Source of the DNA: Dasypus novemcinctus
Lineage: Eukaryota > Chordata > Mammalia > Cingulata > Dasypodidae
Assembly (NCBI RefSeq): GCF_030445035.2
Contig: NC_080680.1
Span: forward strand, 113,362,228-113,426,227
DNA: 64,000 nt
Direction: 5' to 3'
The translations under genes and the position numbers were made by a program. Numbering within the stretch: the first letter of the stretch is position 1; every line of letters starts with the position of its first letter. Of the stretch, positions 51,831 to 63,935 are shown piece after piece. The notes below the pieces were generated by a model that was not told the origin of the DNA, searched no databases, and worked only from the letters and a program-made list of their open reading frames with translations.

Positions 51831-53066
51831 CTGGGAGTTTTTCTTATTTGTCATGGACTACATAGTTACTGGATTTAATTAATCATTTGTTGAACATTTA
51901 GCCAAAAAAACCTGACACCTCTTCCTAGAGGACTCTTCCTTGCCAAGTGATTTTCTACATTGATTATGGGAAGAGTTTTGGGGGATTTGCTGTGGGCTGG
52001 GGCACCAGATGGGTGTCAGGTGACCCACAGAAAGCTGGAGACCACTGGGCACATCCTCCACCGAATTTGGGGGATGGGACTGTTATCCTCTCCTTGGATG
52101 ACCCATTGTGTTCCCCTGCCAAGAACAAGGGTATAAATGAAGATATGACACACAATGACGGTAAACATAAATTATGCTTTAAAAGCTTAAAGAAGGCACT
52201 TTACACTCCAGGCTACTGGCCGGCGAGTCCGTGGGAACAGGGAAGGGACATCCCTCTCTGGTTATGAAATCACCCACCTGGTCTGCTGCCTTCAAGCTTA
52301 AGCCCCTCCTGGTTGCTTGGATGACATTCTGAAAATGCCTAAATAAACCGACTCTAGAACACAGTGCATGGATTTGACAAACGTCCCTGCCATTGTGGCA
52401 CCGCTGCCTCACTGGGGAATGGGAAACAGATCGCAAGCACTGCCGCGTGTAAACTGCATAGGATGTGTGAGCAGGAAAGGGTCATCAAGACCATTTAATT
52501 CAAGGAGAAAACTGAGGTCCAGATGAGGGACTGAACTCATCCGGGGTCACATGAGGTCAGGACCTGAGCACCAAATGGAGCCTGGATCTGGCTTAACAGG
52601 TTAGTCACAGCTGTCTACACCACCTGACAACCCAAGAGGAGCTGAGAGGGAAATAAAGTTGTTTTTTTTTAATCCCACACCAAAAGGATGCTTTTGAAAA
52701 GGAAAGTTCTTAATTCAACGTAAGTCACTCTGATGTCCGAAAAGTATTTCATTGCTGCTCTGTGCTGCTTTAAGTACTTTGTTATCAGTCAACTAGATCT
52801 GGTACTCTGTCCCCTGTCCCCTTTATGGAGAATATGACAATTATTCCCTGAGAGTGTTCAAATATAACTCTGGCTTTGTTCTATTAACTTTCTTTCCCTG
52901 CACTTTCCCTTCAGATACATACATTCCACTAAAGAACCTTCCATACCAGGCAGTATGCAAAGAAGAGAACCAAAGAGGAATGAGAATATGTAAATATACA
53001 TGTCTACAGATATTTGTCCTAGTACAACTGCTCCCCAAGGGCTATAAAGAGCAAGTTAAATGAAAA

Positions 53067-53328
53067 TCAGCACCACGGCAAGGGTAAAAAATTATGGACA
53101 TTGTATGTCCTGCCATGGCCCACGGGGTGGACTGGGCGAAAGTGTAAACTACAATGTAAACTGTTATCCATGTGGTGCAGCAGTGCTCCAAAATGCATTC
53201 ACCAATGCAATGAATGCCCACAATGATGAAAGAGGTTGTTGATGTGGGGGGAGCGAGGCGAGGGGGGTGGGGAGTATATAGGGACCACATATTTTTTAAT
53301 GTAACATTTTTTTTAAAAATAGAGAAAA
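53067..53328 (+). mobile_element. L1 3' UTR fragment
   Basis: gtaaactacaatgtaaactg, tgcagcagtgctccaaaatg, cacaatgatgaaagaggttg, and a G-rich tract followed by tatatagggaccac and A-rich tail. Possible target duplication aaatgaaaa at 53058-53066 and 53329-53337. Confidence 0.75.
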
Positions 53329-53339
53329 AAATGAAAAAA

Positions 53340-54640
53340 ATTATTACCTCTCTCAGAAAAGTGATCAGATAGTCATTGTTTGCAGGACTAAACCATATTA
53401 ACTGCAACCACCTATACCACTTTTCCTCCTACAATTTTCTTGATTGCTTATTATTCTAGATACATCCAACTTGTTTGTCAGGTACATGTTAAGGCACGTC
53501 AAAACGCGTTATTCAGGTTCAGCATGAAGGTTTCAGCCTGATTCAACAAAATATCACAAACTTCTGTTGGAATTAATGATTCAGGAAGAATGGAGCTTAA
53601 TCTGCAAACAAGACACCTTGAGTTTCTGTGGTTTGGAGACGGCATATCCAGACCACGGGAACAACCTGACTTTAGGTACAATTAACTTCACAGGTAGGAA
53701 GCCTAACTGACTTGCCACAGCTCTTCCGGTGCGGCGTGAGCGCGTAGAAACAGAGAAGGCTTTGCCTGAGGGATTCTTTGCATTAAAGACTTTGTTAGGC
53801 AAAGTCGCTCTGGCCTAGGAGTCTGATTTGCAATTTGTGCCTTTGTAAAGGATTAGAAGATGCCTATTGTTTAATGTTTGTATCTCAATTTGCATCTGGA
53901 GACTCATGACCTCTTCCAAGTTTACAGTTCACTATTTTCATTTTTTTATCCTGATACACAATTGATATTGTATGTTAAAAATGTGATAAAACTGCCTAGC
54001 CGAATGTTTGCACTGATTAAGGAAGTGTGATAGATGGGTTTTTCTCTGTGAATGGTGGAATATACCTGGGCTCCAGGAATAGGGTGACAGCATATAATCT
54101 TTTTGCCAACTGACAAATAACTCATCGGCAGAGCTACCCACATTTCATTTATTTCCTTAATTAGAACCCACGGACAAAGCTTTGTTAAAAGGAACACTCC
54201 AGAAGTCTGATCATTCAGTGGTTCTGCAGAAGGAACTGCAGGGAAGATCCTCTGACTTCCTCAGGCATATTTGAACACTTCTGTCCAGTGTCTTCCTTTA
54301 TAAATAAAGGTTTGAAAAAATTAATTTAGGTTTGCGATAACAATACTCTCAGCTGTACAAGATGTTTAACTGCCTGTCCTTTGGCAAACAATTTTTAGCT
54401 AACACTAATTCTGACAAGTTTCCCAGATGGGCAACATCAAACCTGGAATAGAAACTGAGTGAGGAGAAACAATTTCTCAGATTATGGGTATAGGACACAG
54501 TGATCTGTTTGTTTGTTTTCTTTTTCACGCTGTGTTATTGACCACTGGAAAACATTTCTTACGTGTAGTGTGGGCATGAATGCACTGGGGAATCCGGTTT
54601 GGAATTGCTGGTTCAGTGACATGGAGGTAGAAGGGGAGAA
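53340..54640. other. Intergenic, mostly unique
   Basis: No repeat recognised between the L1 end and the MIR at 54645. Compact motif-dense stretches near 54300-54440 could be regulatory; unproven. Confidence 0.35.
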
Positions 54641-54644
54641 AAGG

Positions 54645-54810
54645 GAATTCACATTTATAGAGCACCTATGGTATGCCAAGAACTTGACTAGATAGTTAGG
54701 AATTTATCATCCCCTTTATTTAGTGGAGGAGATTTGGGCCCAGAGGAGGCAAGTGACTGCTCCAAGGTCACACAGCCCTGTGACTGAATCCAAGTCTGGC
54801 CGACTCCCAA
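54645..54810 (-). repeat. MIR
   Basis: ttatagagcacctatggtat, gcaagtgactgctccaaggt, cacacagccctgtgactgaa. Confidence 0.8.
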
Positions 54811-54980
54811 GCTTTGGCTCTTTCCGCCATATGACACTGCCACCCAGATAAAGCAAAGCTAACTTCCTTTGGGGGCGGCAAGGGTACACCTTCTCACCTC
54901 CTTGAAGTATGTTTGCCACGGAACTAGCAGCTATGCTTGGTGCACATGGAGCTGTAAGGACAAGACTGGCCTAACCCATC

Positions 54981-55438
54981 CCCGTTTTTTTTTTTTTAAG
55001 ATTTATTTTTATTTATTCCCCCCCCTTGCTCTCCTGTTTTTGCTGCCTGTGTTGTCTTCTCTTCTCATTTTCTCTCCTCCAGGATTCACTGGGATTCGAT
55101 CCTAGAGACCTCTGACGGGGAGAGAGGTTCCCTGTCAATTGCGCCCCCTCAGCTCCTGGTTTCTGCGGCGCTTCACCTTGACTCTTCCCTCGTCTCTCTT
55201 TTGATGCCTCGTCATCTTGCTGCATGACTCACTTGCGCAGGGCACTGGCTCACCACGAGGGGATCTGCGCGGGCACTCGTGCAGGCCCTGGCTCACCATG
55301 CAGGCACTTGCGTGGGCACTGGCTTGCAGCACAGGCATGCTTTCCCTTCTTATTTTTCACCAGGAGGCCCAGGCGATCGAACCCAGGTTCTCCCATAGGG
55401 TAGGCGGAAGCGCTATCAGTTGAGCCACATCCGCTTCC
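54981..55438 (-). mobile_element. DAS-type SINE with TSD
   Basis: Poly(T) left end; two inverted head-like segments, near 55082-55150 and 55365-55438. Target duplication cctaacccatc is at 54970-54980 and 55439-55449. Confidence 0.9.
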
Positions 55439-56337
55439 CCTAACCCATCACTTTTTCTGATAGAAACAATTAATCTGATCTGCCACTCTATTAGAAATAC
55501 ACCAAAATTCTTCCAGGCTCCAGTTTGGATAACAACTCTAGACAAGGAGAACCTTCCCTTCGTCATAGCACCCACAGCCTCTATAAAATCCCCAAGAGTA
55601 AATAAACCATGGCTTTTCTAACCAGGTATTTCATTCCCTAAATTCAAAGCATTTTACACACACGGTCACTCTCTTAGATAAAGGCTAGAAACTCTTGCTA
55701 TAGTTGGGTCAGTTGGCGGTGAGCCTGAGAAGGTACCTTTTGCACAGGGGCACAACACTTGGAGTCCCCCTCAATGAAAAGCGCAGGGCAGGAGGTTAAC
55801 CAAAAGGAATAGCACCTTTCAGTGTTGTGCTTTGAGCCCACATTCTCGGCCATGTCCCATGGGAAGTGCTCCCACTTCTTTGCCCGTCTTCCAGAACTCT
55901 CTGCCAACATTCTCTTAATGCTCCCAATAGCTAAAGATAATCCCTTTTCCCCTAAACTTGATATCAACTTAAAATAGATCTGGGTAAGTGCCACTGGGCA
56001 TGAACAAATGACTCAGAGAGCCATTTCAGAATCTCAGAAGTAGGAAAGACTCTTCTGAGCCTGAGAGGAGAGTCTGAGAACTAGGCAATACTGAAGGAAA
56101 ATGAATGATCCTGCTGAAAGGGGTTCCAAAGGACATTTGCCTAACCCTCCTGCACAAATGAGAATGGCAGGAAGAAATGAGTCTCTCCCAGAAAATGTGT
56201 GGACATGGGATCTTTTTCTATGTATCAGTTTTGTTTGTGCTGTTTTCTGTTTTGTTTTGTTGGTTTAACTTTCCCCCCTTTTTTTTCCCCGCAGTTGTAG
56301 GCTGTCTTTGTTCCTTTGTTTTTTGTTTTTTTTTTTT

Positions 56338-57180
56338 TTTTGAATGCCTTTTTAAAAATTTATTCTTTTATTACATTCAGAAAATATGAGGTCCCCATAT
56401 ATCGCCCACCCCCCTCATTCCACTCCTCCCCCCATAGCAACAATCTCCTCCATCATCATGAGACATTCATTGCATTTGGTGAATATATCTCTGAGCACTG
56501 CTGCACCTCATGGTCAATGGTCCACACCATAGCCCACACTCTCCCACGTTCCATCCAGTGGGCCATGGGAGGACATACAATGTCTGGCAACTGTCCCTGC
56601 AGCACCACCCAGGATAACTCTAAGACCCGAAAACGCCTCCACATCTCATCTCTTCCTCCCATTCCCCACACCCAGCAGCCACCATGGACGCTTTCTCCAC
56701 ACCAATGCCACATTTTCTTTGATTACTAATCACAATAGTTCATGAATAGAATATCAGTAAGTCCACTCTAATCCATACTCTATTCCTCCATCCTGTGGAC
56801 CTTGGATTGGTTGTGTCGACTCCACATCTATATCAAGAGGGGCCTTAGATTCCACATGGATGCTGGATGCAATCCTCCTGCTTTCAGTTGTAGGCACTCT
56901 TGGCTCCATGGTGTGGTGGTTGACCTTCAATTCCATGTTAACTGAGTGGGGTCAGTCCAATAAACCAGAGTGTAGGAGCTGAAGTCTGTTGAGGCTCAGG
57001 GCCTGGCTATCATATGGTCAGTCCAGAGATTCAGACCCTCTGGGTATGTATTAAACCCCAGCCCCAACTACAGTTCTGGTAAACGTAACAGGAGAGGCTT
57101 GTGAAAAAAGATTACATCTGAGTCCAGCTTCATCACATAGAAACACAAACTCCAAGGAAGGGCCAACTGACATAGCATAA
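56338..57180 (-). mobile_element. L1-like 3' module (copy B)
   Basis: Matches copy A (13761-14988) over most of its length at roughly 80% identity by eye, in the same orientation. It contains about 75 bp (near 56721-56795) absent from A. Open frames of about 85 and 60 codons correspond to those in copy A. The left end is a long T run. Confidence 0.75.
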
Positions 57181-57324
57181 CTTTTCCCCTTTAACCCACT
57201 AATACCACGAGTTAAGTTTCTATCCAATTCTTCCCAACAGTAGAGCATGGATTCAGTTCATCCAAGTACATCCTTAGCCTGGATTACTAGTCTTCATTCA
57301 AATGACCTGTTAAGCAATAACAAA

Positions 57325-57555
57325 TAAGGGCTAACATTTAGTAAGGGTTACTCTGTGCCCGCCCAGACTATACTCAGAATTTTACATTCATTTTTTTTCT
57401 CCTTTAGTCCCCACAATAATGCTATGAGGTAGGTGTTATTATTCTTCTCATCTTAAGATGAGGAATCTGAGGTACAGCACGCTTAGGTAACCTGCCTTGA
57501 ACAGCAAACCCAGCAAGTGGTGGAAGTTGGTTCCAGCCAGACTTGAGCTCTTGAG
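57325..57555 (-). repeat. MIR
   Basis: ggctaacatttagtaagggt, gctatgaggtaggtgttatt, gatgaggaatctgaggtaca. Confidence 0.8.
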
Positions 57556-57580
57556 CCATAGACTCTTTATACGTGAAGAA

Positions 57581-57665
57581 TGTTCACGAGATGTTAACTG
57601 AGGGAGGGAGGGACATAATGTAATGTTCAGGAGATGTTAACTGAGGGAGGGAGGGACATAATGTA
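57581..57665. repeat. 43-bp recent tandem duplication
   Basis: Two copies, 57581-57623 and 57624-57665, differ by one substitution (cacgag against caggag) and one terminal base. Each contains gagggagggagggacataat. Confidence 0.95.
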
Positions 57666-57669
57666 TCAT

Positions 57670-59460
57670 CTAATTTGCTGAAATATATCCAGTTTATCTG
57701 TTCTGGGATATATCCGCACCGGGAAGTCTGGAAGGACCACTCAGATGTCAATTCCTTAGAGCAGCCTTCCCTGGCCCTACTGAAAAATGCCCACCCACCT
57801 CTGACCCCAGTGATTCTTTACCTCCAACAGTTTAGCTTGATTTTTCTTCCAGGCAGTTCCTATTACCTGAAATGTAACATAATACTATACTAGATCTATT
57901 TATCACCTGGCTCTTTTATTTTTTAATTATATTTATTTATTTGGGTCTTTCTAGAATGAGGAGGAAGACAATGCCTAACAAAGCGCCTGGCACATAATAG
58001 TTGTTTAATAAGTATTTGCTGACTGAACGCATCAAAACCCTTAATGTTGGTGGTTGTTTGCAGTGGTGGTAGTGGTTTTGTCTTGCTGCCAAACAGGAAC
58101 AATTTAGATTCTTGATACTTTAAATAGATCGGATTTTTTTTCCAGGTTTCATCTGACACTCTTCGCGTAAAAAAGAAAAAAATCTATTCCATGTAAGTGT
58201 CAAGAACCTAAAAACGGTCCACTTTAAAATGCAAAAAGTTGGATCAAAGCCATGCTGGACACACTCCATCTCTAAAGCAGAAAATTCTTTCCATTGCAGA
58301 AAAGGGCACCCTTGGAATCTACATAAACTTGCTTTGAGGGCAAAGAGAATCATTGTTTCAACTACTAATCCTTTCAGTGCTCTATTCAGTCAGGTGACTA
58401 CACTGAGACCCCAGGTGGGTTTAGAAAGATAAGCCTTCCAGTCACCTGCTCAGCTGAGCCGGCACAAGACAATTGATTGCCGAGAAAGGGACTGAGGGAA
58501 GTTTTGGGGAAGGATGTATGGCCGCAGGCATCGCACCAATGTGAATGAAAGGAACATTTGAAATGAATTGATACCAGTTGGTTAGGTTTTATCTCTGCAA
58601 TAAACTCCCTCCAACCCCCTCCAAAAAGGGTTCGGCCTCCCAGGAATGGTCCTCCAGCGGATGACCTTGATCTGGTAATGAGTCACTGGAAACCACGGGC
58701 GGCAGTTTCAAGATTTTATTTTTTTACTCTCAGCCATGTTAGACTGAAGGGTGACTCTTTCCTCCCTGGTGGCTTCAAGAGTCTTTCTAAAAGTCAGGAG
58801 CAAACTGTCCCTGAATTCTGTGCGGCTGAGGGGCTGCTTTGGCCTGCTTCCTTCCTCCAAACAGAACCGAGCTCCTATATAAAATTCATAAATTCTTGGC
58901 AGGAAAGAAACCCTCCCATTGGAAGGAGCAGATGTTCTGCGAGTAACTTTTGCCATTATACTCTGTTCCTAATACATAGTCTTAAAGTATGAGGGGATGT
59001 TAATTTTTTTTTTAAATGTCAGCATGTCCCGGGCAGCTTTCCCACCTCCATCTGTGGCATATACATCACCAGTCCTCCCACCGCCCCTTTGTACGATTTC
59101 CAGAGACTAGCTGGAAATTGGAAAGATATTAAAAAGTGAAAGCGGAAAATTCAATCCAACAAATATGCTAATGTATAACCCAATGCAAAAAGTAATGTGA
59201 CGTTTCCCTTCCAGCTGTAAATCAAAGAAACGTTCTTTCCCTTGCCTTCTTAGAACTTGCAGTGGGTCTATGAGATTTTAACAAGGTAATTATGAGCAAT
59301 TAACATTCAGGGATAACAGAATTCTATGAAGGTAATCATTTCATTAAATCCCCCTTTTAAAAACAAAAAACAAAAAACAAAACTTCAGTTGGGCTTCAAA
59401 TTCAAGCAGCTGTCCTAGGCCATTTTCACTTTGTGATCACCCGGTTTCAGTGCCCACCTT
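57670..59460. other. Unique DNA before the orphan CpG island, candidate conserved element
   Basis: Largely repeat-free. 58990-59340 is dense in homeobox- and octamer-like motifs (aaatatgctaatgtata, gtaattatgagcaattaaca). 58420-58730 contains a TEAD-like ggaatg. No gene seen. Confidence 0.35.
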
Positions 59461-59469
59461 AAAAGGCTG

Positions 59470-60300
59470 TGTCCCGGCTGACTGCGGGGAAGGGTCAAGG
59501 TCAGTGAGCACCGCTCACCTCTTCTGAGAGTAACTGCAGAGAGTTCGACCTCCCGCGGCTGGGGCGAGAGTAACTTCCGAGAGTAACTTTCGAAGAGTGC
59601 GACCTCCCGCGGCTGGGGCGAGAGTAACTTCCGAGAGTAACTTTCGAAGAGTGAGACCTCCGGCAGCTGGGGCGGGCTCCCGTCCCCTCTCCAGGGACCG
59701 CGGTTCCGGCTGGAGGGGGCTCGGAGAACCAGGGCGCCCGCCGGCTGTGGCCGGGCCCGGAATACAGCTGGCCGTTTGGGGGTGCAAAGTCAGGACTCAG
59801 TGAGCGAGTGGGCGGTGCGGTGTGTGCAATCGCAATGCAGACGCAGAGCGCCGGCGGGTGGGGTGGGAAGCTGGGGACCGACCTACAAATGCGCAGAGGG
59901 ATCCTGCGGAGTCCGAGGTCTCCCGCCCTGTCAGAACCGGACGTGTCCAAAGCCCCAGATGTGCATCGGGGTCCAGTTGTAGGACCCCAGCCCGCACCCT
60001 GGGAGACTCCGAGACCCGGCGGAGGTGTGTGAGCGCGCGCATGGCGCGGCGCGGGGGCACCACAGGTGAAGCGCCTCGGCGACCCGCGGCCCTAAGACCT
60101 GGGGATGCCTCGGCAGGCAGGTCGGCTCTCCGCGTCCCGGCGGCGCGGCGCGGCCCGCGGTCTGCAGGTCTGCAGTGCCCCCCTCCGGACTGCCCGGCGC
60201 ACGACGGCTCGGGACGGCTGCTCTCCGCGTGCACGTCAGCTCTCGGGCGGCACGCGAGCGCCCCTCCTCTTCTGTGGCTGAACCCAAGGTAGGAAATTTT
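59470..60300. promoter_or_regulatory. Orphan CpG island 13-14 kb downstream of KLF4
   Basis: About 830 bp of dense CpG sequence follows AT-rich unique DNA. It begins with a 54-bp tandem repeat and contains GC boxes and NRF1-like GCGCGCATGGCGC near 60034-60046. It ends in AACCCAAG|GTAGGAAAT at 60288/60289, a credible splice donor. Several open frames on both strands (up to 156 codons) have no recognisable product. It may be the promoter and first exon of a non-coding RNA, or a developmental CpG island. Confidence 0.55.
59524..59675. repeat. 54-bp tandem repeat at the edge of the orphan CpG island
   Basis: About 2.7 copies of a unit containing gacctcccgcggctggggcg, agagtaacttcc and gagagtaactttcgaagagt. 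The two complete copies are nearly identical. The third has decayed (cggcagctggggcgggc). Confidence 0.85.
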
Positions 60301-60473
60301 AAGTCAAGTTCAAGTGGCAGCTCACCCTGGCTCTGGCAACTTGCTGGCTCCCTGCTGCCGGGTGGTCTGGACTTGTGGGTCTCCCTCTGGTTAACGTGGA
60401 TAGTATCCCGCTGAACTTAACTGTGGTAATGGAGAGCAGGCAGTGTAGTCAGTACTCAGTCCGAGGCAGGGAC

Positions 60474-61345
60474 GGTGATGATGGTGGCGGTGGTGGAGAT
60501 GATGATGGTGATGATGATGATGGTTGTAGTGGTGGTGGTGATGGTGATGGTGGTGGTGGTGGTGATGATTGTAGTGGTGATGATGGTGGTGGTGGTGGTG
60601 ATGATGATGATGGTGGTGAGGTGGTGATGGTGGAGATGGTGGTGATGATGATGGTGATGGTGGTGATGATGATTGTAGTGGTGATGATGGTGGTGGTGGT
60701 GGTGGTGGAGGTGGTGGTGATGATGATGGTGATGGTGGTGATGATGATTGTAGTGGTGATGATGGTGGTGGTGGTGGTGATGATTGTAGTGGCGATGATG
60801 GTGGTGGTGATGATGGTGGTGGTGGTGGTGGTGGAGGTGGTGGTGATGATGATGATGGTGGTGGTGATGATGGTGGTGGTGATGATGGTGGTGGTGGTGG
60901 TGGTGGAGGTGGTGGTGATGATGATGATGGTGGTGGTGATGATGGTGGTGGTGGTGATGATGATGATGGTGGTGGTGGTGATGATTGTAGTGGTGATGAT
61001 GGTGGTGGTGGTGGTGGTGATGATGATGATGATGGTGGTGAGGTGGTGATGGTGGAGATGGTGGTGATGATGGTGGTGGTGGAGGTGGTGGTGATGATGA
61101 TGGTGATGGTGGTGATGATGATTGTAGTGGTGATGATGGTGGTGGTGGTGGTGGTGGAGGTGGTGGTGATGATGATGGTGATGGCGGAGGTGGTGGTGAT
61201 GCTGATGATGGTGGAGGTGGTGGTGATGCTGATGATGGTGGTGATGGCGGAGGTGGTGGTGATGCTGATGATGGTGGTGATGGTGATGCTGATGATGGTG
61301 GTGATGGTGGAGGTGGTGGTGATGCTGATGATGGTGGTGATGAAG
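60474..61345. repeat. Long GGT/GAT trinucleotide repeat (about 870 bp)
   Basis: An almost pure mixture of GGT, GAT and GAG triplets with recurring longer blocks such as gatgatgattgtagtggtga and, near the 3' end, gatgctgatgatggtgg. It starts about 180 bp downstream of the orphan CpG island. The frame stays open on both strands (poly-Val/Met forward; poly-His/Pro/Ser reverse), which is a property of the triplets and not evidence of a protein. Confidence 0.95.
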
Positions 61346-61469
61346 AGGCAGCTAAGCTCTGGAGAGGAGTTGCAGGTCTTTGCAGGGTAGATTTACCCAT
61401 AGGAGCCCAGCAGATGGCTTCTGCCTTTCCCCCCAGGTAGGAGCCAGGACCTCAGAACACCAATCTGTG

Positions 61470-61625
61470 ATCCAGCCTTGCTGTGTCACTAATTCTGCCT
61501 ATGACTGTGGGCTCAGAGGTCACCTCTTTGAACTTAAAACCTCAGTGCAAAATGGAATAATTGTTCTGACTGCAACATAATAAATGCAGAGCTCCTGGCA
61601 CACAGTAGGTGCTCAGGGCAAGCCC
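61470..61625 (+). repeat. MIR
   Basis: ttgctgtgtcactaattctg, gcacacagtaggtgctca. Confidence 0.65.
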
Positions 61626-61913
61626 TGCCCAACCCCAGCAACCAGCCGACCTCAGGTGCCTCCTGTGGCCCTCTGTGCGACAAGGCAGCTTTGGCTGCAG
61701 GAGCTAGTGCTGCTGGGGTGCTGCTACTTCCTCTCCCTTCGACACAGCTGCCTCAGACCCATTAGTAGGCTTGGAAATAATGGCATGCATGCATTCCTGA
61801 CCTGAGTAATGGAAGGGCATTGGGATGTGCTATCAAAAAACTGGCTGTCAAGGCAGCCCTACCAGTTCCTTTTCTTTATCCCGTAATCCCTCTGATCTCA
61901 GTTTCTTTATCTT

Positions 61914-62292
61914 TATTTTATTTTTAAAGATTTTATTTATTTATTTCCTCCCCCCACCTGCCCTGATGTTTGCACTTGCTGTCTGCTCGTTGTGTGCTCT
62001 CTGTCTGCTTGTCTTCTTTTTAAGAGACACATGGGAACCAAACCCAAGGGCCTCCCATGTGAGAGGGATGTGCCCAATCACTTGAGCCACCTCTGCTCCC
62101 TCCTTGTCGTATCTCTCATTGTTTCTTCTTTGTGTCTCCTCATTGCATCATCTCGTTGTGTAATCTTGTTGTGTCTGTTTGCTTCATCCACGTGCTGCAT
62201 CAGCTTGTCTTCTTTAGGAGGCACCGGGAACCAAATCTTGGACCTCCCATGTGGTAGGCAGGCACCCAACTGCTTAAGCCACATCTGCTTCC
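61914..62292 (-). mobile_element. DAS-type SINE, two-headed copy
   Basis: Inverted heads near 62022-62100 and 62214-62292. Imperfect target duplication cagtttctttatctt (61899-61913) and cagtttcctaatctt (62293-62307). Confidence 0.85.
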
Positions 62293-62694
62293 CAGTTTCC
62301 TAATCTTCAAAAAATAAGGTAATTAGAAACCTACAACTTCTCTAATATAAATGAATAAATGAATGAATGCAGCACTCATGCCTTTGAGTGGACCATTGTG
62401 AGGTACTCAGGAAATACACTAATTTATCAATGTTTTTTCCAAGAATAAAATAGATAGCCAATGAATATTGTTGGATTGAGCTGAGCTTCCCCCTTTGCTG
62501 AGTTCTATACCTGGGAAAGCTTCCCTTCAGATGTTTGCCCTGCCCTTGGCTTTGTCTAATGTTATCTCCTGTGACCTGCCACTCCTACCTTCTTTCTAAA
62601 GTTGCCTTTTACAGTGATGGCTCTTTCAGGAGTTACAGTGTTGCCTTTAACCTATTCGATGATATTTATTTTGGAAGTTTATGGTATACTCAAT

Positions 62695-63935
62695 GACATA
62701 AAGACAAACAACCTCATTAAAAACCTGGGAAAGGACTTGAATAGACAGCTCTCCAAAAAAGATACAGAAATGGCCAATAAGCACATGAAAAGATACTTAA
62801 CACCATTAGTCATAAGGGAAATACAGATAAAACCACAATGACCTACTATGTCATACCCATTTAAGGTGGCTATTTTCCTTTAAAAAAAAAAAGGGAAAAT
62901 AGTAGTGTTGACTAGCACGTGGAGAAATGGGAACGCTCATGCATTGCTGGTGGGAATGTTAAATGGTATAGCAACTGTGGCAGTTCCTCAGAGAGTTCAG
63001 AGAATTACCATAAAACCCAGTAATTGCATCCCTAGGCATATACCCCAAAGATTCAAAAGCAGGGACTCAAACAAATACTTCTACAGTATACATAGCAGCG
63101 TTATTCACATTAGCCAAAAGTGTTCATCAGTTTTGATTGATTGATAAACTGTGGTACATCCATTCAGTGGAATATTATTCAGCCATAAAAAGGAATGAAG
63201 TTCTTGCTTTCATTTCTTGAAATTTTAAAACCAATTTATTTTACAGCAGCATCAAAAAGAAAAAAATACTTAGGTAGAAATTCCACCAAGGAGGTGGAAG
63301 ATTTATAACTTGAAAACTACAAACCATTTATAAAATGCATTAAAGAAGGGGAGCCTGGGAAAACATTTTAGGAAGGTAACAATAATGAAAGCTTATTAAT
63401 ACATCTGTGTTAGAAGTAAAAAAAGCACCATTACTGGTTCATGAGAAATTATAAACATTGCAATTATGCCAACTGAAAATAAAGTGAGTATCATAATACA
63501 ATAAAATAGTTTTGAAAGGTTCATTTTCACTAAATTCAAAAAAATAGATACTAAAATAAATACTGGATTTCTCTTTTTTTTTCATCAGTGTGGCACATTC
63601 ATTGCATTTGATGAATACATTTTGGAGCACTGAAGAAATGAAGTTCTGATTCATGCTACAACACAGATGAACCTTGACAACATTATGCGAAGAGAAATAA
63701 ACCAGAAACAAAAGGATAAATTTTATATGATTCCATTTACACGAACTATCTAGAATAAGCAAATTCACAGAGACAAGGGGCTGGGAGTGGAGGGGGAAAC
63801 TGTGGGTTATTGTTTAAGGGTCCAGAGTTTCTATATGGGGTGATAACAAAGTTTCGGTAATGGTGATGACTGTGACCATAGCACAACAGTGAAATGTAAT
63901 TAATGTCATTGAAATATCCACTTAGAAATGGGGAT
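62695..63935 (+). mobile_element. L1 ORF2 3' end and 3' UTR, with an insertion
   Basis: 62695-63204 is degraded ORF2 (aatagacagctctccaaaaa, ttgctggtgggaatgttaaa, ccaaaagtgttcatcagttt); 63637-63935 continues it into the 3' UTR. Between them, 63205-63636 is an insert bracketed by aatgaagttct (63194-63204 and 63637-63647). The insert holds an ORF2 fragment on + (63230-63345) and an inverted 3'-module fragment (63575-63632). Confidence 0.75.

Noticed and set aside
60456-61400. 314-codon antisense poly-His/Pro frame and 224-codon forward poly-Val/Met frame
   Set aside because: Direct translation of the GGT/GAT repeat; no ends or domain expected of a gene.
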